This document shows positions 1-10,905 of a stretch of DNA of 64,000 nucleotides, one piece after another; position 1 is the first letter of the stretch, and every line of letters starts with the position of its first letter. Made by a program: the position numbers and the translations under genes. The DNA is from Cervus elaphus. Its lineage: Eukaryota > Chordata > Mammalia > Artiodactyla > Cervidae. A model generated the notes under the pieces. It was given only the letters and a program-made list of their open reading frames with translations. It was not told the origin of the DNA and searched no databases. The stretch is taken from the NCBI RefSeq assembly GCF_910594005.1, contig NC_057817.1, positions 27,257,001 to 27,321,000 on the forward strand. Reading direction: 5' to 3'.

Positions 1-274
1 AGTTCACACAGTCTCTTCCTCACATTTTCCATGTAATGGGTAGAGGAGAGTGTGAATTATAATCTTCCTTTGATAACCTGTTCCTAGGTTGAGACCTATT
101 CCTTTGGGAAGTCTCTCCAGAGAGCTATCTCTTTCTCTAATTTAAGCAGTTTTTCAGGCATGCAGTCTCCTAGCTCAGAGAACAAGCTCTAAACATAACT
201 ACGGGAGTTATCCACATAGACTACTGCTGTCTTTTGGGGGGATTTTAACTGTTATTTCAATTTTTCCCTTTCAG

Positions 275-1078
275 ACTGAGTGGAGAAGGAGTTGGACCAG
301 TCAACATCTGTAAGTAACTTTGAACAGATATTAACAATGATGACAATACAGGGTATTTGGTGCGACTCAGAGTCCCGTTGTTTCTAGCTACTAGACACAC
401 CCATCTCCCAAATGGTTGTTTAATATACTTGGTGAGAAGCAGGTGGTGCAGGGGCAAAAACACAGGTTGAGACAGGAAGCGACAGGGCTCATGTCTTATC
501 TCCTAAAGGGTGGGCCCTGTATCTTACCCATCTTGGACTCTGTCCCCCAGCCTTGCCCTGATCCCCATTCCCTTGGGCGACTTAGCGCCGTCCCTTGCCT
601 GTGGTGTTCACCAGCTTTCTATTAGGGAGCGTCACTAAATGACTTAGTTCTTCTGGGCTTCATCTGCAGCTGTCTAAAAGGGGCCATGTACATTGCTCAC
701 AGCAGCAGGATCAAAGAAATTAGACGCATATTACCAATCTGCCAGACTGGCCTCACCAAGTTTTTCCCTCCTTTCTCTGCAGCTGTCGTCACAAACACCG
801 TTTCCTCAGGCTATGGTGGTGGCAGTGGCTTTGGCGGCGGCCTGGGAGGTGGCCTCGGCGGAGGTCTGGGCGGTGGTCTTGGCGGAGGCGGCAGCAGTAG
901 CAGCTTCTACTCCAGCAGCAGCGGGGGTGTTGGCCTAGGCGGTGGGCTCAGTGTTGGGGGCTCTGGCTTCAGTGCAAGCAGTGGCCGGAGCTTGGGCTTT
1001 GGCAGTGGTGGGGGCAGCAGCTCCAGTGTCAAATTTGTCTCCACCACCTCCTCTTCTCGGAAGAGCTTCAAGAGCTAA
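275..1078 (+). CDS. KRT5: Keratin 5 (type II), 3' part only: exons 8 and 9
   Basis: Only the last two coding exons lie in the window. Exon 8 is 275-309 (35 bp, after a tttcag acceptor, before gtaagt); its first base completes an Arg codon begun in exon 7, outside the window. Exon 9 is 783-1078, ending in TAA. Together they encode about 109 residues of tail: LSGEGVGPVNISVV, then a Gly-rich stretch of GGGL repeats, a Ser-rich segment, and the end SSSRKSFKS. The GPVNISVVT start and KSFKS end are typical of KRT5 rather than KRT6 (QVNISVV ... KKSYKH, as in the three genes downstream). KRT5 pairs with KRT14 in basal keratinocytes. Same strand as the KRT6 genes, as expected in this cluster. No frameshift or stop is seen. 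The identification comes from recognising the tail sequence. Confidence 0.93.
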
Positions 1079-1407
1079 GAGCCTGCAGCAAGTCACTGCC
1101 TCCCAAGCCCAGCAGCCGGCCGTGGCATCCATCTCTTCTAGGTGGTGTCTCAAGCCAAGTTTTCTCCTTTTCTGGAGTCTAGTCAACGAAGCCTATCGCA
1201 GACCCACATTCTTTGGTTCCTGGAAGGCCCAACCCCCAGTCTCTAGCCTGCTGTGTCCCGATTCTATGCTCTGCTCCCAAACAGCCTTTGAGTCTCTATA
1301 GCCTAGTCCTCGGTGACAGAAGAATCCAATGTTTTCCAGTATCTAAACCATCAAAATGGTGTCCTCACCCCAATCCCATCTGGTCTGACTATCTCCAGAA
1401 TGTGTTC

Positions 1408-1413
1408 AATAAA
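1408..1413 (+). terminator. KRT5: KRT5 poly(A) signal AATAAA
   Basis: AATAAA lies in gttcAATAAAatgc, about 330 bp after the KRT5 stop at 1078. The transcript probably ends near 1430. The 3' UTR is therefore about 350 nt. Confidence 0.8.
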
Positions 1414-1430
1414 ATGCTTTCATAATATAA

Positions 1431-2950
1431 GCTGTTGGGAAGGACTGTTTTTTCAAGATCTACACCCAACCTAGATATTCACTGAGGGTCCATCTGTCCA
1501 GATGTGATTGGTTCCTTTGATTCACAGGGGGACAGAATGGCCTTGAAAGGAAAGTAACCATTGTGGGTGGTCCAGAGACTCCAGGAGGCACGAGAAGGGG
1601 ATGCTAAAGCCTCTAGGATGAAGGACTCTCTGGAGGGCGTGAAGGGGCAGCTTCCTTGACTTGTAGCTTGTATAGATTGTAGAGCTGTTTGTTGGAGGGG
1701 GGCCCATTCAAGGTGGGCTGATTTTGCACAATGGCTTAAGTCAAATTTGTAAATGAGTAATTTGTTGCCTTGAAGCCTCCAAAAGGTATATAGATACCTT
1801 TTATAGATGTTGGTCCTGTTCTAATAATGTGGGTGCTTACAGGGTCAGTAGTTTACAGTTCCTTAATAGTGTCAGGGATGCAGGGGCCCTCGGATTAGCA
1901 AATAATTTCAGGAATTCAATGGAGGTGGGAAGAATTTGCACTATGTGCGGGATCATGGCCCATCCTCTTTTCATGAGCTTGTCTTTGCTGATCCTAAATG
2001 AGGGTGTTTAATGAATCTCTTTGAACAGGAATTCATCAGTGCAATGTCATGCCTGTGCTTCTGGTATGCATTTAAGATCTTGCCTGCAAAGACTGTGTGT
2101 GATGGCAGGGTTGCTGAGGTACCCCACCAGCATGTGGAGGGAGATGGATTGTGCCCCTTCAGAGATAAAAGCACTGTGACAAAGTGCTGTTGCAATGGGC
2201 ACTGAACAGAACATTTATCAGCCAAATACACAAGAGTGAAATATTTACCACTTGCTGATTGAACAGAGCCAACAATTTCAGAAATATTGGGTATGACTTA
2301 ACGGGTATGACAATGGGATTAGGATTTTGGTAACTCACTGTGAGGCATCTTTATTCTTCTCAAGTTTAAAAATAGGCCAAACTGAGTTGTTGAATGGAGA
2401 AACAGTGGGCATAATCACCCCTTCTCTAAATATATTCCCTATAATGGGTTTCACTTTTTGAAGGCCCTGTTTTCATTTACACTGGAGCATATTAACTATA
2501 CCCAAAAGTCAATGGAGTGCTATTGTGACAAGCCAATTTTTACGTGTCAGGACTTAATTTAATTGTAGTGTGTTGCTCATTGGATCAGAGTGTCCATGAC
2601 TACTGTGAGATATATTGGGGGTGGGGAGCAATGAGTGGGTAAGATCATGTGAAATTGAGGCAAGTCAGTAGTTCTGATAATTAAGGTGAGGTGTACTTGT
2701 TTGCTCTCTCTTTGGTGTTCAATGACTTCTTCAAGATTACAGGGGAACCTTGTTTAAATTTAGTGAGATTACCAGTATAATTTGAGCTCCAGTATGTATT
2801 AAGGCCATGAAGATTGGCCAACTGTTGTATTTCTGCAGACATTAAAGTCAATTTAGAATCTATGTGGTAGTGGTGCAGAGCCAGTACACATCCCTTTTGA
2901 TCTTTTTGATGTATAAATTCTTTTTGTAAATTTTGATTTCCAATTGGGTC
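1431..2950. other. KRT5-KRT6 intergenic sequence, nothing recognised
   Basis: No long reading frame, RNA gene or familiar repeat is seen here. The few short open frames lack splice context or recognisable protein content. Confidence 0.5.
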
Positions 2951-2954
2951 AGAT

Positions 2955-2975
2955 TGTGTGTGTGTGTGTGTGTGT
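2955..2975. repeat. (TG)n microsatellite
   Basis: About ten TG units. It is followed at about 2985-3115 by a pyrimidine-rich (TTCC/CTTC) low-complexity tract. Confidence 0.9.
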
Positions 2976-2984
2976 ATTTTTGTT

Positions 2985-3115
2985 TGTTTCCTCCCCCTGT
3001 TTTCAGGTTTATTTCTTTCCTTGCTTCCTCACTCTGATTCTCTTCCTTCCTTCTTTCCTTCCTCCCTCTCTCCTCCCACTTCCTTCTCCCCTCCCTTGCC
3101 ATGCCCCCTCTCTTT
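2985..3115. repeat. Polypyrimidine low-complexity tract
   Basis: Runs of ttcc, cttc and ccctc with few purines on the + strand. No coding evidence. Confidence 0.7.
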
Positions 3116-3992
3116 TCTAGGGTTACTAGATTTACTTATGAGAAGAATTCTTGCTACCCTGCTCATATCTATAAATGTATAAGGCCTCAAATCAGTATCA
3201 TCAGGGTTTGAGACTTTCCCCACAGTTGGTTTAACCCCTTACTTGTGCCACCCTGGTGCCCAATGTATTTTCCCTGGGAAAATACAGTTTTGTATGTGGG
3301 GAAATACAAATGCAAGAAGAGGATTTTCTTGGTAACAGAGGCATAGGCAGCAGCAGCAGCAAAGCATTTTGTAGGGTTCTCGTATTTACCTTTAAGAGTG
3401 TGGTCTCAGTATGCTACAGTGTAATTGCTCTTCCACCCAATGAGTGATCACCTGATAGGATCATATATTGCGTAGTCTTTCTCCTGAGTGCTTCATAGAA
3501 TGCGGGCCAACGCCTGCTTAAGACACTCAAAAGTCTTCACAGGACAAGAGTCATTCCCTTGAGCTTGGCGTCAGTCATTGTTTATAAAGGAATCAAGAAA
3601 CACAATTCAATATGAGACATACAGATAAGTCTGGGCTTAGACACATGACACTTTAAGGAGGGCTCCAGTCGCATAATCATCTCCAAATGACAGTGACTGA
3701 AGCTTCTGATATAAGTCAGCTAAGTCTGTAACAGAGGCCGTGATAGAATTCAGTAAATGTAGCACAAAGCAGTACACCTCAAGTGCAAGCTTGACAGAAG
3801 ATGGCAACACAGCTCAAAGAGCCCACTAGCCAGAATGCTGCAGCTCAAAGTGCATATTGGCATGCTGCAAGCCAAAACAAGAAAGATCCCACTGATAGCA
3901 GTCATCATCTAGACATCTTGCTCACAACACCAATTATTGTGAACACCTTCACTCAAAATGTAGTTCCACTGTTGAGACTGATGATTTCACAA

Positions 3993-4013
3993 ACACACAC
4001 ACACACACACACA
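3993..4013. repeat. (CA)n microsatellite
   Basis: About ten CA units in unique sequence. Confidence 0.9.
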
Positions 4014-4324
4014 GATGGTATGAAAATGACATTACTCACGTAACAGGGCTTTCTAGAAAGAGCAGGGCAGGCCTCCCAAGCGGGTTCACTATTGTTTAAA
4101 AGAGACCAGAGTGGGTTTTTTACGGTGATTAGGGATGGGGCCAAGCCAAGGAACCCTGCACATACTTCAAAATTTCCACTAGTTATAAAGGAGGGATCAC
4201 CCGGGCTTTCTTACCAGTTTTCTCAGGTGTAGGCAGAAGGGGAAGGGAGATGGGTGGGGCTTAGAAGCTGTCAACATTCATCAGAGTAGAAAGAATTAAA
4301 TTGTACAATTCATGTTCATATCAA

Positions 4325-5097
4325 AAATATAAATAAATCAGAAATGAATAGCAGATAACTGGCTATACCCTCAATACAAAATAAAAAATTTAAAGGGTGA
4401 AAAAAAATTAAAATCTTCTGTTCTGCAAAAGATATTGTCAAGAGAATGAGAATTCAAGCCACAAACTAGGAGAAAATATCTGCAAAATACATATCCTTTA
4501 AAAAGACTATTATCTGAAATATAAAGAGCTCTTCAAACTCAACAATAAGAAAACTAATAACCCAATTAGAAAATAGGCTAAAGATCTTAGCAGATACTTC
4601 ACCAAAGAAAAAAACAGATGGCAAATAAGCATATGAAAAAAATGCTCACGTCACATTTCATTAGGGAAATTCAAGTTAAAGTAATGAGACACTACTTCAC
4701 ACCACTAGAATAGTAAAAATCCAAAACCCTGAGAATACCAAATGCTGTCCAGAATGTAGAACGAGAGCTCTCACTCACTGTTGGCCAGAATGCAAAATGA
4801 CACAGCCACATTGGAGTCAATTTGGGCATTTCTTAAAAAACATACTCTTACCATGCACCCCGCAATTGCACAAATTAGTACTTATCCAAGTACTGAAATT
4901 TTGTTCACACGAAAACCAGTATGTGATGTTTATAGCAGTATAGATTCATTGACTGTAAAAAATGTACCACCCTGATGTGGGATGTTGATAGTGGGGACGG
5001 CTATGCATGTGAAAGGACAGGGACTATATGGGAACTCTGTACTTTAAGCTCAATTTTGCTGTGAACTTAAAACAGCTCTAAAAACTGAACTGTATTT
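4325..5097 (+). mobile_element. Old L1 (L1M-like) 3' fragment
   Basis: Decayed L1 ORF2 3' sequence in sense orientation: atctgcaaaatacatat, caaactcaacaataag and agccacattggagtcaattt resemble the end of ORF2. It is followed by a typical L1M 3' UTR (gggatgttgatagtgggg, tatgcatgtgaaaggacag, caattttgctgtgaac). Many stops and indels show an ancient, inactive copy. The subfamily was not determined. Confidence 0.8.
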
Positions 5098-5139
5098 TAA
5101 AAATGATTCAATCATTTTAGAAAACATAGACATTTACTT

Positions 5140-5145
5140 GTGTGT

Positions 5146-5183
<38 letters not shown>

Positions 5184-5184
5184 A
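5140..5184. repeat. Compound (TG)n(AG)n microsatellite
   Basis: TG repeats run directly into about twelve AG units. It separates the two old L1 fragments. Confidence 0.9.
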
Positions 5185-5199
5185 ATGGAATTTACTATG

Positions 5200-5832
5200 G
5201 TTCTGGTTATGTACACATACCATGTGCCTGGCTGGACTGGTTGTACATTTACTGTTGATGCAACTATATTCCTAGGCATTTATTTAAGCAAAATGAAAAT
5301 GTATGTCAAAACAAAGACTCACAAGTATACTTACAACTGTTTTATGGAAGGTAATTTCAAACTGGAAATATTTTAGGAAGCCATCAGTCAAAATGGGTAA
5401 AGAAACTGGTTTGTTCATACAATGGTACTTTACTCAGTAATAAAAAAGGATGAACTACCAATATTCACAGTCATCTGGATGAATCTAAAAAACATTTTGC
5501 CAACTGAAAAATCTAGACACACAAATATATACATATATGTTTATAAATACGTAAGTATAGGCTATATGATTCCCTTTATATAAAATTCTAAAACAAACAA
5601 ATTAATTCAAGGTGTAAACATCAATACAGTGATTGTTTAGGGGCAGTGGGCTTAAAGAGAAAGGGCACAAAAGAATTTTCTGGAGAAATGGAGATGTTGA
5701 TCAAGATATCAATATCTTGATATTGTGTGGATACTGAAGTGTGCAAATTTGTCAAAATTGATTGAATGCTACACTTGAGTTCTGTGCTTTTCACTGTATA
5801 TAAATTATACCTCAAGAAACAAAAACAATTTA
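5200..5832 (+). mobile_element. Second old L1 (L1M-like) 3' fragment
   Basis: Resembles the end of L1 ORF2 plus 3' UTR in sense orientation: gtacatttactgttgatgc, acaatggtactttactcagt, gatgaatctaaaaaacat. It ends with the familiar ttatacctcaagaaac. Heavily mutated. It may be the same insertion as 4325-5097 after rearrangement, or a separate one. Confidence 0.7.
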
Positions 5833-7700
5833 AGACAAATAATATTTCATGTTTCAAGTTTCTAAAGGGGAAATGGGAAAGAAAAATGTAAATTGGAAAT
5901 GGAATCTAGATTAGCCAAAACAACAGTTTCTGCTACAGAGTCCAAACTTTTCTAGCCATCTTAAACGCTCTTCTGGGCCTATCAGGAAAATCCAAGGTAT
6001 TTTCTGGGAGTGGCTGAGGGAAGATCAGAGGAAAAACGGAAGGAAGTTAAATATATCAGATCCCCCTGAGGCCTCCTGTGCAATGTTAATTGGCAGACTT
6101 GTGTATCAATGATCTGTCACTAATTCCAACCCCAGGCTTAAAATGAGATTATAAAGGATTAACAAATGGAAGTAGCCACTGAATGCCAAGAAATCTCAAA
6201 AGAGATGGAGGCATGTTTGCTCTCTAGGACATTCAGATGACTTTGAGATGAATTTTTTTTTGGAGGGGGGTGAAGAATTACTCCAGATCATCCTGAATTG
6301 GTAGGAGGAATTATCCAGTACATTCATAATTAATCAATATTTTCCCTTTACTAAAATAAAGGGAGTTTAATCAGAAGACAGAGGTAGTAAGACATCAGGC
6401 ATAAGGCAGCATGTCATCAGATCATATTATTTGAGTCAGATACTTGGTGTGTCTTATTAAAGTGTTGGAGTATTTTCACCCAACTATACTTTTCTTTTAA
6501 TAACACAGTGTAGTGAGGTGGCTGCTGCAGAAGTGAGGAGGTGAAAACCAGAAGCTCAAAGAGGAGGCAGAAATAAGAAGGGAGACAAGGATGCGAGGGA
6601 GGCAGGGGCGAGAGAAAGAAACAAGTCCACTGGTGAGTTCTTGGACACTTTCTTGGTCCCCCTTGGAGCCCTGGCTTGACTGCCTTTAACCCCTGTTCTT
6701 ACTGAGACCTGAGGATACATGATGAAGGAGCATCTGGCTCCTTGTCCTCTCTCCATGCTCTTTTTTGCTGCTTATCCTACCCATGCTCCACACTAGCTCT
6801 GGAGTTCAGCCTGTTCTCTCCCCATCCTTACAGTTTCTCTAAAACACTTCTCACCTCTAGCATCACTATTGCCTCAGAGCATCAAAATGCCTCACTCACA
6901 ATATATCCATTGATCCTCCTCCAACTAGTTTCCCCACATTGATTAGGAAAGCCAGGGGTTGTCTCTTCATCCAAATATGCCCTTCAGTCCCAGCCCAATG
7001 ATGTACTTATCCCTGACTTACACTTTCAAGAGCAAATATCTGCCCAATACCAGTATAGGGTATTGTATAGGGTGAGTTGGAAGGAAATGGACACTTTCAA
7101 AAATGTATAACTCAGTAACTAGGTTTTATAAGAACATCTACTAAAATCAGTTGAAGGGAATAATCAGGTTTTTTTTTTTTTCTTTAACTGTAAAAACACT
7201 CAATTTGTGTCCCTCAGGGCACATGACATGCCCCAATTCTATAAGCTAATATTGCATCCCAATTCATTCCATATTACTTTTGGTTGTTGAAATGGCAGCC
7301 ACAATGCTTCCCTTCATCTCCCCCAGGCTATGAGGAAGAGATTGGAAAAATACAAGGTTCTTGACTTATCCCACTAGAAGGCACGTGGAGTGACATCATG
7401 GGATTTGGGACCTCAGTTCCAGAAGTCAATACTTTGAACTGAGCATCCCACTGAGCATGGTGGAGGTGTTTTTCCATCATCTCTGGACCCCGGGATCAGC
7501 CTATGGTTGAGCCCCATCCTGCTGGAAGAAGGAGTTGACAGAAACGATCTGCAGCCGTGGATAAAGTCACGCAGATATCATATCCAGATATGTGACCTTT
7601 TCACTGTGTTACCTGCCAAATATGGGTGGTCTGTGGGTGTGAAAATTGAGAAGGGGGACGTTCTACCATACATGTTCATAAACAGCCTGGTTACTAAGTA
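5833..7700. other. Intergenic sequence, nothing recognised
   Basis: AT-rich in its first part. A short poly(T) lies near 7170. Open frames of 64-66 codons near 6742 and 7507 have no recognisable homology and no splice context that I can support as genes. Confidence 0.45.
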
Positions 7701-7849
7701 ATGTAATTTTGAAAGTTTCAGTATTTTCTGAATCACTCTGTGTATCATAGAAGGCTGCACTTTCCACTCCAACTTTGGTGCTGAGACAGGCTGGGACCTG
7801 GGACCCTTTGTTTGCACCTGGACAAACAGCTTCCATGGCAACAAAACAC

Positions 7850-8226
7850 AAAGAAACTAAAAGAGATTAAAAATAAGTGTGCGCATGGGCAGTTGAGGCA
7901 AATTATGAACAACTAGATACAAAAAGACCAAAAACACACCCCAGCTGCCACTTCTGAAAACCTAGAGCAAAAGCAGAGTGCCCTGCTCTCTGCACACAAC
8001 ATCACCAGAGGCGGGGGAGGCAAACCACCCAAACCACCCCTCCAGCCAGACCCCTCACCCCATTTAAGGACCCAGCTGGCCCCTGGGCTAACAAGGAAAC
8101 CTATTACTTGCTTTCACTCTCCCCTGCTGCAGTAGGAGCCCCAGGCAAGCTTTGCCTAAATTTCTCGTCTGACCTCTGATCAGTTTCTCCTGGTTAAGGA
8201 GGCCAAGAACCCTGATCAGCAACACA
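7850..8226 (+). repeat. Possible old LTR-like sequence
   Basis: The stretch is compositionally unlike its neighbours. It has a CA/CCACC-rich centre, an atttaagg element at about 8064 that could be a weak TATA, and an end reading ccctgatcagcaaca. Part of it (8159-8204) recurs at 9203-9248 in the same orientation. This looks like an old solo LTR or another medium-reiteration repeat, but I cannot name a family and see no paired LTR or retroviral gene. Confidence 0.25.
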
Positions 8227-9202
8227 GCTACTGTCCCCATCCTTCACACATGTGACTGCATGTGTTTCTCTTTCGATGGGTGCTTCCCTAGGGACAGAAT
8301 TATGTCTGGGATTCCCTTGGAAGGACATCATCCAGCATTGGGGTTGGTAGGATTAGGATTAGGAATCCTACTCTGGAGTTTGCAGGATTAGGCACTTAGT
8401 CTTGAGCTTTCAATGGAATGTGACAATGGCCTGTTCCTTCTTCTCATCTGTCAGCTCCACCCAGGGAGGCAGAAAGACAAAGCAAATCCTCTTGATGAAG
8501 ACTTTCCATGGTCTCAGGCTTCAGGGGATCCCTCTTGCCTTTCTCCATGCTGGGAAAAAAATGCAAAGAGTACACACAGGTTAATCCCTGGGCCCTAGAA
8601 CAAAAGCCTTCCTCATTCCATGGCCATCAAAGACAGCACCAGCCTGGATGGAGGCTCCCTGGGCACAGAGTAGAGTCTGGACTTGGCAGCCTGCTAGGGA
8701 GGAGGCTGGCTGTTGTTCGAGTTACTCATGCTGCTTTGCTTTAGTTTCTCTCACATAGTTGCCTGAACGATCACTCTTTGTTTTAATCTTATTATGGTCT
8801 GGCTTCCCCACCCTGCTCCTCTGGGAAAATACAACTCCCCTAGGCTCCATTATGGGACATGATTCGGGATCACCGAGGAGATTTCATCTGGGAAGTCAAT
8901 TCTCTAACCATCCAGTGGGTCCCCAGTGGCTATGAATGCAACCCTCTCCAGGGTACTAAAGCAGGGGCAGAGCGCAGAGGACCAGACTTGAGAGGAGGAA
9001 AGAGGTACAGTTTAGTCCAGGAGGCAGTCTGAAAATGGTTAGGGGACACAGGCCACCTCCCGCACCCAGACAAAGACAGAGAAAATCAGGGGCAAATGAA
9101 CCAGGCTCAAACTTGACCTTATAAGGGTAGTGGGACTGGGAAAAGAGGGACAGGAATGGATCTGTCACAGGGTCTCTCCTCTCTGACTCCCCCCCTCCAC
9201 TG

Positions 9203-9248
9203 AATTTCTTGTCTGGCCTCTGATCAATTTCTACTGATTAGGAAGGCC
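9203..9248 (+). repeat. Diverged direct repeat of 8159-8204
   Basis: About 46 bp matching 8159-8204 at roughly 85% identity by eye; both contain cctctgatca. The copies are about 1.04 kb apart. They could be two copies of one interspersed repeat or the remains of a local duplication. Confidence 0.55.
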
Positions 9249-9394
9249 CCCTCTGCTGTCTCAGGAGCACTCATCATCTCTCATGAGCCCTGTCAGTGGA
9301 CCTCACTCAGGGTCAGGGTCTCTGAAATTGGTTCCCAGGACATAATATAGTAGTCTAATATAATATATTAGAATATATATATATGTGTATATAT

Positions 9395-9677
9395 TGCATG
9401 CTGCTGCTGCTGCTAAGTCACTTCAGTTGTGTCTGACTCTGTGTGATCCCACAGATGGCAGCCCACCAGGCTCCCCCGTCCCTGGGATTCTCCAGGCAAG
9501 AACACTGGAGTGGGTTGCCATTTCCTTCTCCAATGCATGAAAGTGAAAAGTGAAAGTGAAGTCGCTCAGTCGTGTCCGACTCTTCCCGACCCCATGGACT
9601 GTAGCCCACCAGGCTCCTCCATCCATGGGATTTTCCAGGCAAGAGTACTTGAGTGGGGTGCCATTTCCTTCTCTGAT
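9395..9677 (-). mobile_element. SINE Bov-A2
   Basis: Two tandem BovA monomers in antisense orientation, joined by the gaaagtgaaaagtgaaagtg linker. Diagnostic pieces are gctgctgctgctgctaagt at the left end and the repeated ccaccaggctcc and ttccttctc blocks. AT-rich simple sequence on both sides obscures the target-site duplication. Bov-A2 is restricted to ruminants and so supports the host assignment. Confidence 0.92.
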
Positions 9678-9691
9678 ATATAGCATATTAG

Positions 9692-9743
9692 ATATATATG
9701 TTCTAATTTGATATATATATGCATCAAATTAGAACATATATAT
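9692..9743. repeat. Perfect inverted repeat, 21-bp arms
   Basis: The arm 9692-9712 is exactly complementary in reverse to 9723-9743, with a 10-nt AT-rich loop. The arms centre on gttctaatttgat / atcaaattagaac. It lies just outside the Bov-A2 element in TA-rich sequence. Confidence 0.85.
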
Positions 9744-9892
9744 ATATAAATGATTTATACTTGTAGGTAGGAGATATACTTGGGTCAGAAAATGAAAGAA
9801 ACACTATGCTTTACATTGCTGGTGCTATCTAGCACACAGGCCAAACTTCGCATTGGATAATATGTTGAAGTTAAATCATCCTCTGATAGGCC

Positions 9893-9983
9893 CCTTACTA
9901 ACGTGGCACAAACCGGCAATGCTGGTTGCATTTTCTCCCCCTTCATAGACAAGTACAGGCTGCTCCTGTGTTCAGTTCTTGAA
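9893..9983 (+). repeat. Direct repeat, copy 1 of 2
   Basis: About 91 bp matching 10413-10503 with no indels (constant offset of 520) and around ten mismatches. The shared core includes aaaccggcaatgctggttgc. No known repeat family is recognised. Confidence 0.85.
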
Positions 9984-10412
9984 GTGAATGTGAGGTTCCT
10001 TCTGCAATTGAATTATATACTTCATTTGAGGGTGAGTATGCTCCCACCCTGGAAAAGACACACATGTAGTCCTGAAAGAGGAACAGATCTGATTACCTAT
10101 GCTGGTTAGTAGAAGCCTGTTCCGGTGTGCACAGCCCAGACAAGGACCCAGCAGAGGGTGGCGCAGGGGAACCTGACTCCACAGGAAGGACAGGGCAGCC
10201 TGCCAGGCTTCTTCCAAGGATTCGGATTCTCCTTCCCTCTGACCACCGGTTTTCTTCCAGCCCCTTGGGCAGGGGGCCTCATCCTCTCTGGAGTAGCACT
10301 TTGCTCTGACTGCGGCAGTGAGTGCCAGCAAGCTTGCAAGTCATACTTCTGGTCTCATGCCTCTGCACAGCCTCTGGCAACACTCAGCAAACTTTTATCT
10401 GTGGCTTTTGGT

Positions 10413-10503
10413 CCTTACTAATATGGTACAAACCGGCAATGCTGGTTGCATTTTCTTCCCCTTCCTAGACACTTACAGGCTGCTTCTGTGTTCAGTTCTT
10501 AAA
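10413..10503 (+). repeat. Direct repeat, copy 2 of 2
   Basis: Partner of 9893-9983. The two copies bracket about 430 bp of unique sequence. Confidence 0.85.
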
Positions 10504-10551
10504 GCTTCTTGTGGATCCCTGAACACACCAAGCTTCTTCATACTTCCATTA

Positions 10552-10735
10552 TAATGATGATATTAGCTCATCTTCATTGAGAACTTATGTGCATATAGAA
10601 TGCAAAGACCTTTACATGAATTATTTCACATAATCCTCACAGCACTGTGAGATAGGTACTATTTTCATCCCCAGTTTACATCTCTAAAAATGAGTAATTT
10701 GCATAAAGATGCACAGAAGCCTGTGAGCTAAAGTA
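10552..10735 (-). mobile_element. MIR-type SINE
   Basis: Antisense MIR signature: cataatcctcacagcactgt, then tactattttcatccccagtt, the reverse complement of the MIR block around ggggataatagtacctac. Ancient, shared by all mammals. Confidence 0.75.
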
Positions 10736-10767
10736 CCTTGCTTGTCTCAAGAGCTCTTGCTCTTAGC

Positions 10768-10890
10768 CAGGGGTTGGCAAATTTTTCTTTAAAGGGTCAT
10801 CTAATAAATCTTTTAAGCTTTGCTGGTCATATACCATTTTGTTGCAACCACTACTCAACTCTCCTACTACAATGTGAAAGCAGAAACAGA
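10768..10890 (+). mobile_element. MER5A (hAT-Charlie MITE) fragment
   Basis: Begins caggggttggcaaatttttc and continues through ctttgctggtcatat, ccactactcaactct and gtgaaagcag, the order seen in MER5A. The right terminal inverted repeat is missing, so it is a 5' fragment. Confidence 0.8.
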
Positions 10891-10905
10891 CCTGGGACAT
10901 TGACA

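Noticed and set aside
2955..5184. Repetitive TG, CA and AG tracts considered as a tandem array of interest
   Set aside because: Ordinary short microsatellites in unique or old L1 sequence.
7507..7701. 64-codon frame with a protein-like composition (KIEKGDVLPYMFINSLV)
   Set aside because: No homology recognised, no splice or promoter evidence, and similar short frames are expected by chance.
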